From: Capitella teleta
Lineage: Eukaryota > Annelida > Polychaeta > Capitellidae
NCBI GenBank assembly: GCA_000328365.1
Contig: KB308639.1
Coordinates: 27,080-91,079 of the forward strand
Direction: 5' to 3'
DNA length: 64,000 nucleotides
Below are positions 58,961-64,000 of the stretch, one piece after another. How positions within the stretch are numbered: the first letter of the stretch is position 1; each line of letters opens with the position of its first letter. Under the pieces are notes generated by a model, which was not told the origin of the DNA, ran no database searches, and saw only the letters and a program-made list of their open reading frames with translations. A program made the position numbers and the translations under genes.

Positions 58961-61148
58961 ATTGGTAGTGTTATATCACTTACCTTCAACAAAAAGCCAT
59001 ATAATTAATTAATAGCTAAAGTCACCTTGAAACCCGTTTCATACTAATAATAATATAAGTACTATAATATTAGTAACAGGTAAATTATCTTGTCCGCTAG
59101 AGTGCGACAAATTTGAGCGTGTCATTGCAGTTATTCATTTGTGGGGTAGAAACACAAACTTGACTTTGGTGCTTGTTTTTAGAAAAAATCCCCAAGGAGC
59201 AAGCCCCGGACGCCCCCTGGCGGTGCGTCCCGTGGGCACGCTTCTGTGCCTTCGGTACAGCTTTCCTATATTTTTCTTGTCCTCAATCTTTTAGATAAAT
59301 CCTGCCCTATGAAAATACTAGAATTAATACTGTGCAGTTAAATTAATTAATTAGCTATTATGGCTTATTATCTGGTTTGGTGGCCGTATATGTGGCTTTA
59401 TCCTGATCCGGCCCTTCGCCCAATATGAGATGCCGAACCCTGCTTTAGTGTTACTGTCACAGCAAGAACACTCCTTAGCAAAGTGTATAATTATTTCGTC
59501 GCGCAGAGAACAATGGCCTGGTTTCGCACATCCCTGTTTGCCACCAAAAGTGAAAATATCGCAGGATATTGGGTGCACTCTTTTGCACATATTATAATAG
59601 GATATGATTTTGGCAACAATTATAGATCTGTAACAGATTTGGGAATGGACAAATGAGAACATCTACAGTGAAATACTCAGCATAATAAATGAGCATACCA
59701 AAATTTTAAAAACTTTAAATGATCTACGTGTACTTAGCGACACAACAGGTGTTTTTCAGAATTCGCCTTTACACCGGCGTTTTTTTCGTGTTATCTGGTT
59801 AACAGTGATTGTAGAAGACGTTGCTTGTGAGAAAAGTGAATTAGGAAGGGAGAGGGCCGAGGGCTTTGATAAACTAGATGAATAGAATGGGGCTTGTCGT
59901 ACGCAATACGCGTCAAACCGTCGACAACGTCGGAGCTGAATTCGATTTGTGGGATACCTCGAGGCGGACTCAGCGAAAGCTCATTGAGCGACAAAAGCAC
60001 CGAATTCAATTGACGAGATGCGATCCATCATCTTTGATGAGGTCTTGGCTATAAAAACTTATAAAGTTGTTGTGCATCTTAACGCATCAAAACAATGTCT
60101 TCTCGCTGCGCTTTTCACGCCTTCATTAAAGCACGAATGCTGACAAGTCTGAATTTACAAGGGTTGTGATTAAAGTTTGGGTTACATATAGTTACAGTAA
60201 GGAGCTCATGCTTATACATTGTGTATATAGGGAGTTCGGACTTGTGAACATTTGGCCTATTGACCCATCCCCAGGTGGTCAACACATCCAGTAATGTTTG
60301 TTTGTCTTTTGTTGTTGTATTATTGGATGAATGACAACGGGATTTTAACAACAAATGAAGTTTATTCAAGCCGATTCTAAGGCATGCATCACCGGATGTG
60401 CGTTCCATCTCCTTGAAATATATCGCGCTATGACGTTACATTGCGTTCCTTTTTGAACGTGTATTTGCAGGTAACGCTATGACGTCAGTAATCAGGTAAT
60501 AGGTTGCGATCGTGTTATTTTATTTTGCATAAAAATGGTCCAATATTTGCAATAATTTGTGTCTAAGATAATTCTCCAATCGGTGAGTTCAATTATATCA
60601 CATTAATGTCACGAAGGCGCGCAAGACGAGGTTTACTATTGTGAGCGTTAATTGGAGATTTTGATGGCTTCAAATTGCGCTATGATTGCGTCATTATCAT
60701 AAGGGCTGTAAAAATGGGAAATATCTTTTGTCACGTGCAAGGGTGAATAACCATAGTTAATGCCACATCATGATTGATTATTGGGTGATAATATTATAGG
60801 GTATTTTAGTATTTTTGTGTGTGTTTTTAATGTGTTTTTGCCCCTTAAAACAGTTGACAATGCTGGCTAATATCAGCCTTCCCCAGTAGAGCGCGCGAGA
60901 GGTCAATGCACCGAAGTAAACCGCAACAAATGGTTGTTTTGTGGCAGTGCAACGGCTTATCTCTGACAAGACATCCAGTCTGATGCACGGGACATTACTC
61001 ACCTAAATCCTGAACATCAACTTTCATGTCAAGCGAAAGCTGGAATTCATGGGGTTCTTTACTTTTATACCGTCTTACGGGGAGCATTTATATGTATACA
61101 TTACATAAATAGTTATGTACCTATGAGTATATTGACTAACTGTTGTCA

Positions 61149-61184
<36 letters not shown>

Positions 61185-61680
61185 AGAAGAAAAGAACTAG
61201 AATTGTAACGAATGAGCGAATGAACACTAATATAATGATTGGTTCGCATTCCTACTCCTCCCGATCATAGAACAAGAACGTTCATGCAGTAAAAAAACTA
61301 GTGTAGTATATGCTGATTAATGCAGGTACCAACGTGACCCCAACACCGGAAGTAATCATGGCATTAAAGCCAAAGAGTTATTGGTTTATTCCAAATATAG
61401 GGACAACATGTTCAGGCATACACCCACTGACAGAAGTGTGAGAATGTATACTCCAGTTTCGACATGCGATCGACATCATTAATTATTTCTATTATGCGTT
61501 TCGTTCAGAGCCGCGAAAGTGTCCAATGGGGACACGTCATCTTGAAAGTCATCTCAGTTGATTGCTAGGCAAATTGCCTTATACACACAAAATAACGTCA
61601 CATGTTTGTCAATTGCATCAAAACATCGTTGGCTTCTCAGAAGTGCTACTCATATCATGATCATCATTGTAGCAATCAAG
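58961..61680. other. intergenic, no gene recognised
   Basis: Open frames on the minus strand at 59791-60009 and 60115-60408 have somewhat protein-like composition but no recognised motif, splice support or promoter. A 30-base poly(A) run lies at 61154-61183. Confidence 0.4.
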
Positions 61681-61687
61681 AATTACT

Positions 61688-61890
61688 TATAAAGTCAGAA
61701 ACCGTGATCTGCCGTTAAAAATATACAAAATGTATGCGAGGCCGCATCTCGAGTACGCCTCTCCTGCTTTGGCCGTCCTCACAGCCACACAGACTGGGCT
61801 ATTAGAAAGCCTGGAACGCAGAGCCATGCGGATCATTCTCACCCTCCCTCAAACTCATCCGATCGATTGGTTAAGATGTGACATCACTGA
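61688..61890 (+). mobile_element. LINE reverse transcriptase C-terminal fragment
   Basis: The plus-strand frame reads IYKMYARPHLEYASPALAVL and continues LLESLERRAMRIIL. This is the conserved YxxxxRPxLEYAS..W..ER.QRRA.R stretch at the end of the RT domain in many LINEs. The frame closes soon afterwards. It is a short dead relic. Confidence 0.75.
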
Positions 61891-64000
61891 TTAAAAGATT
61901 CTAAAAATGAAATAAAATCATTGTCAGAAGTATAAAAGCTGAAAATAATAGCAACAACAAGTTTTGATTGAAAAGACCCATATACCAGTACATTACGCCC
62001 TATACCCTCCACCCAGTAAAAAGATTGGATAAAATTGCATTTCAAAGCTACTTACAAGAAAATTATTATTTATATTTAGCTGTCAGCATTATGTTTGGAG
62101 GGTACCGGAAACCGATGCGTAACAGACACACAGCTGACTTGTCCCAGTAATCTTCGTTTCCCAAAATAGCGCCCCCATTCCGTCAGTGTGCGGGTATATT
62201 GGGCTGTCGAGCATGATGAAGCTATGTTCTCATTGAGACATATTTGGAGTCAACATTGAGCATCTGACGTCATCGCAAATCATCCAAACAAGGTCGTCGA
62301 CAAGGTTAAATGGCGGACGCACTTCTCTAGAACGGAACCTTTCTTTTCCCCTAAACTGGTTAATCGTTTTTATCTGGGTCGTGATCACTATTAGGCTCAT
62401 CCCATAGTGACTGTTTTTCCTTAGATCTCAACCCAGGGATATTCACCATTTCCGCCGACGAGAAAATGTACTACGTGTTTCGCAGTTCCAGTAATGCCAG
62501 CGCCAGGTCGATATACAACAAACACGATATACAATATACAAACGATATACAATATACAAAACGTGGTGTAATGGCAGCCGGTGAATGCTGCTATAAATAT
62601 CTGCCAATGGTATATTCTCTGTCCACGAGCAGTGGCTGTGGCAGTGCCCGACCCAGAGTACACAGGCACCAGTAAACGGAATGCGAGCATTAAAGTCACT
62701 GCGACCTTAATTAACATCTTTAAAATATTTCCTAAAGATATTGTCCAAAAGAAACACTGTTAAGAAGTGCAGTATTTCCACAATAGCTGGTCAAAATAGG
62801 TTAAGGTTAGTACAAGTAAACAAAGGAAATTTTAGGCCTTGATTCGGGCACAGGATATAATTTATACAGAGTGGGCCAAACGTAGTCTATCTACTCCATG
62901 TTAAAGCTTTTCAATGGCGATACGCATTTCACAGAAAGTGTTACAAAACAAATTGCAAAGTAAAAACACGCTAACATAAGAGAAAAAAAAAACTTGGTAT
63001 GGTTAGTTTAACATGTCGTGTTTCAATTTCTATCAACATTTATGCCGATTTATCTCAATTAATAGAATGTACTCAACATTCCGCGATATTTCCACTTTTG
63101 GCGGCAAACAGGGCCCCAGACTATGGATAAGATTCATTGAACGCATAATTGAGGCAACTCTCTCGTACTATTGTCTCGTTTGAAAGTGCTATTGTTGTCA
63201 CAGTAGCACTAATGTTTATCTTCTAAAATCAAACACAAAGTAGGCCTAGAAGGTTTGTATTGAAGCGCCATCCAAGAGATGACATTCCTTAATGCTTGTT
63301 CAGGGGCTTATTTGATTTAACTATCTAAACCATCACACACCACTCACATTTAAATGTTCCTCCGTCATTCAAAATTGACTTTTTACTTGGTTTCGTGGCA
63401 TAAAGGGGCGCAGAATATAGTCAATTCATACCAAGTAGTTATTTTTGTGTGTGGAATAATTGACACATTATTTTTAGCAAATTTTAGAGTTTTGTTTCTA
63501 ACATTGAGTAGATAGACTACTTTTGGTCCACTCTGTGTATTGTATTTAACATTGTAATTCTTAAAAAGCTTCATTCAAAACATGTTCTTGGAAGCGACGG
63601 ACAATTATAAATAAATATGCAGTTGCACCTTGATTGCGCTTGATTAATAAATACCACACAGACAGAAAGGTACTATTAGTGTTATCTGATTCCACAGACG
63701 GCTACAAATTGACCCCGAATAAATATTGGCTAATCTTGGCAACATTTCCACTCAACAAAATGTATGTACACTAATACACTAAACACATCATCGTCACCAT
63801 CATCACTATTACAATCGTACTCGTACAAGCCGAAAATTCTGTCGTGGCCATTTCGGGATAAATAGGATTGGTTTGGACAAACAAAGATACATTATATTTT
63901 GCCACAACTGCTAACAACAAAGGGCCTGAGAAATAAATCCTTTTCGGCCTCGTAGCATGGATATTCATTCAGGTATAGAGCAAAGCCGTGTAAACTTTGC
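61891..64000. other. intergenic, no gene recognised apart from a weak candidate
   Basis: Nothing beyond the candidate at 62421-62717 is supported. A tandem 18-bp repeat (ACGATATACAATATACAA, twice) lies at 62524-62559. Confidence 0.4.
62421..62717 (-). CDS. possible small secreted protein
   Basis: A 98-codon minus-strand frame begins with a good signal-peptide-like stretch (MLIKVAVTLMLAFRLLVPVY) followed by a small-residue SGSGTATATA segment, a second hydrophobic part encoded by an in-frame 18-bp tandem repeat, and a tail ending GGNGEYPWVEI. I know no homologue. Without splice, promoter or poly(A) evidence this may be chance. Confidence 0.2.
   Translation of the reverse strand: MLIKVAVTLMLAFRLLVPVYSGSGTATATARGQRIYHWQIFIAAFTGCHYTTFCILYIVCILYIVFVVYRPGAGITGTAKHVVHFLVGGNGEYPWVEI

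Noticed and set aside
59791-60408. Two minus-strand frames of 72 and 97 codons
   Set aside because: Some protein-like composition but no motif, splice or promoter support.

Overview
This is invertebrate metazoan genomic DNA. The genes have introns with GT-AG borders, many only 49-120 bp long, and there are polyadenylation signals, a histone gene with a 3' stem-loop, tRNA-derived SINEs, LINE remains and many short non-autonomous DNA transposons. The gene set (PRDM8-type PR/zinc-finger protein, H2A.X, DPAGT1, CHST15-like sulfotransferase, a multi-domain farnesoic-acid-O-methyltransferase-like membrane protein) fits a slowly evolving marine invertebrate, such as amphioxus or another early-branching animal. 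The species cannot be fixed from this window. Two assembly gaps of 50 N lie at 37200 and 54770.

Layout. 1-16 kb is gene-poor: a SINE, a 438-bp inverted-repeat element and several CpG-rich promoter-like islands (8.1, 12.9-13.2 and 14.55 kb). 16.38-17.98 kb (+) is a PRDM8 orthologue in three visible exons. 18-24 kb is mostly repeats with one orphan exon. 24.3-28.3 kb holds a divergent pair, H2A.X (-) and DPAGT1 (+), sharing a 391-bp promoter; DPAGT1 could be assembled in full (8 exons, 409 aa). 29.2-31.0 kb (-) is a two-trefoil ricin-type lectin (7 exons, 296 aa). 33.2-34.2 kb (-) is a secreted trypsin (5 exons, 277 aa). 35.6-36.2 kb (-) is a two-TM protein of unknown family. 37.25-39.5 kb (-) is a CHST15-like sulfotransferase cut by a gap and carrying an apparent 2-bp frame slip. 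40.65-51.2 kb (+) is a type I membrane protein with six tandem FAMeT-like domains (17 exons, 999 aa), whose largest intron holds two inverted-repeat elements and a LINE. 51.4-64 kb is gene-poor: a 1-kb inverted-repeat transposon, twin perfect palindromes, a broken Ty3/Gypsy-type fossil and LINE scraps.

How the parts relate. H2A.X (DNA-damage chromatin mark) and DPAGT1 (first step of N-glycosylation) have no shared pathway, but their neighbourhood is also found in vertebrates, so the linkage is probably ancestral. The lectin, trypsin, sulfotransferase and FAMeT-like receptor have extracellular or carbohydrate-related chemistry, but nothing shows them to be co-regulated. Intron length is strongly bimodal: introns are either about 50-120 bp or enlarged by transposons.

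All exon models were built by hand from reading frame, splice-site signals and remembered homologue sequences. Four of them (DPAGT1, lectin, trypsin, FAMeT protein) close to an exact multiple of three. No database search was possible.
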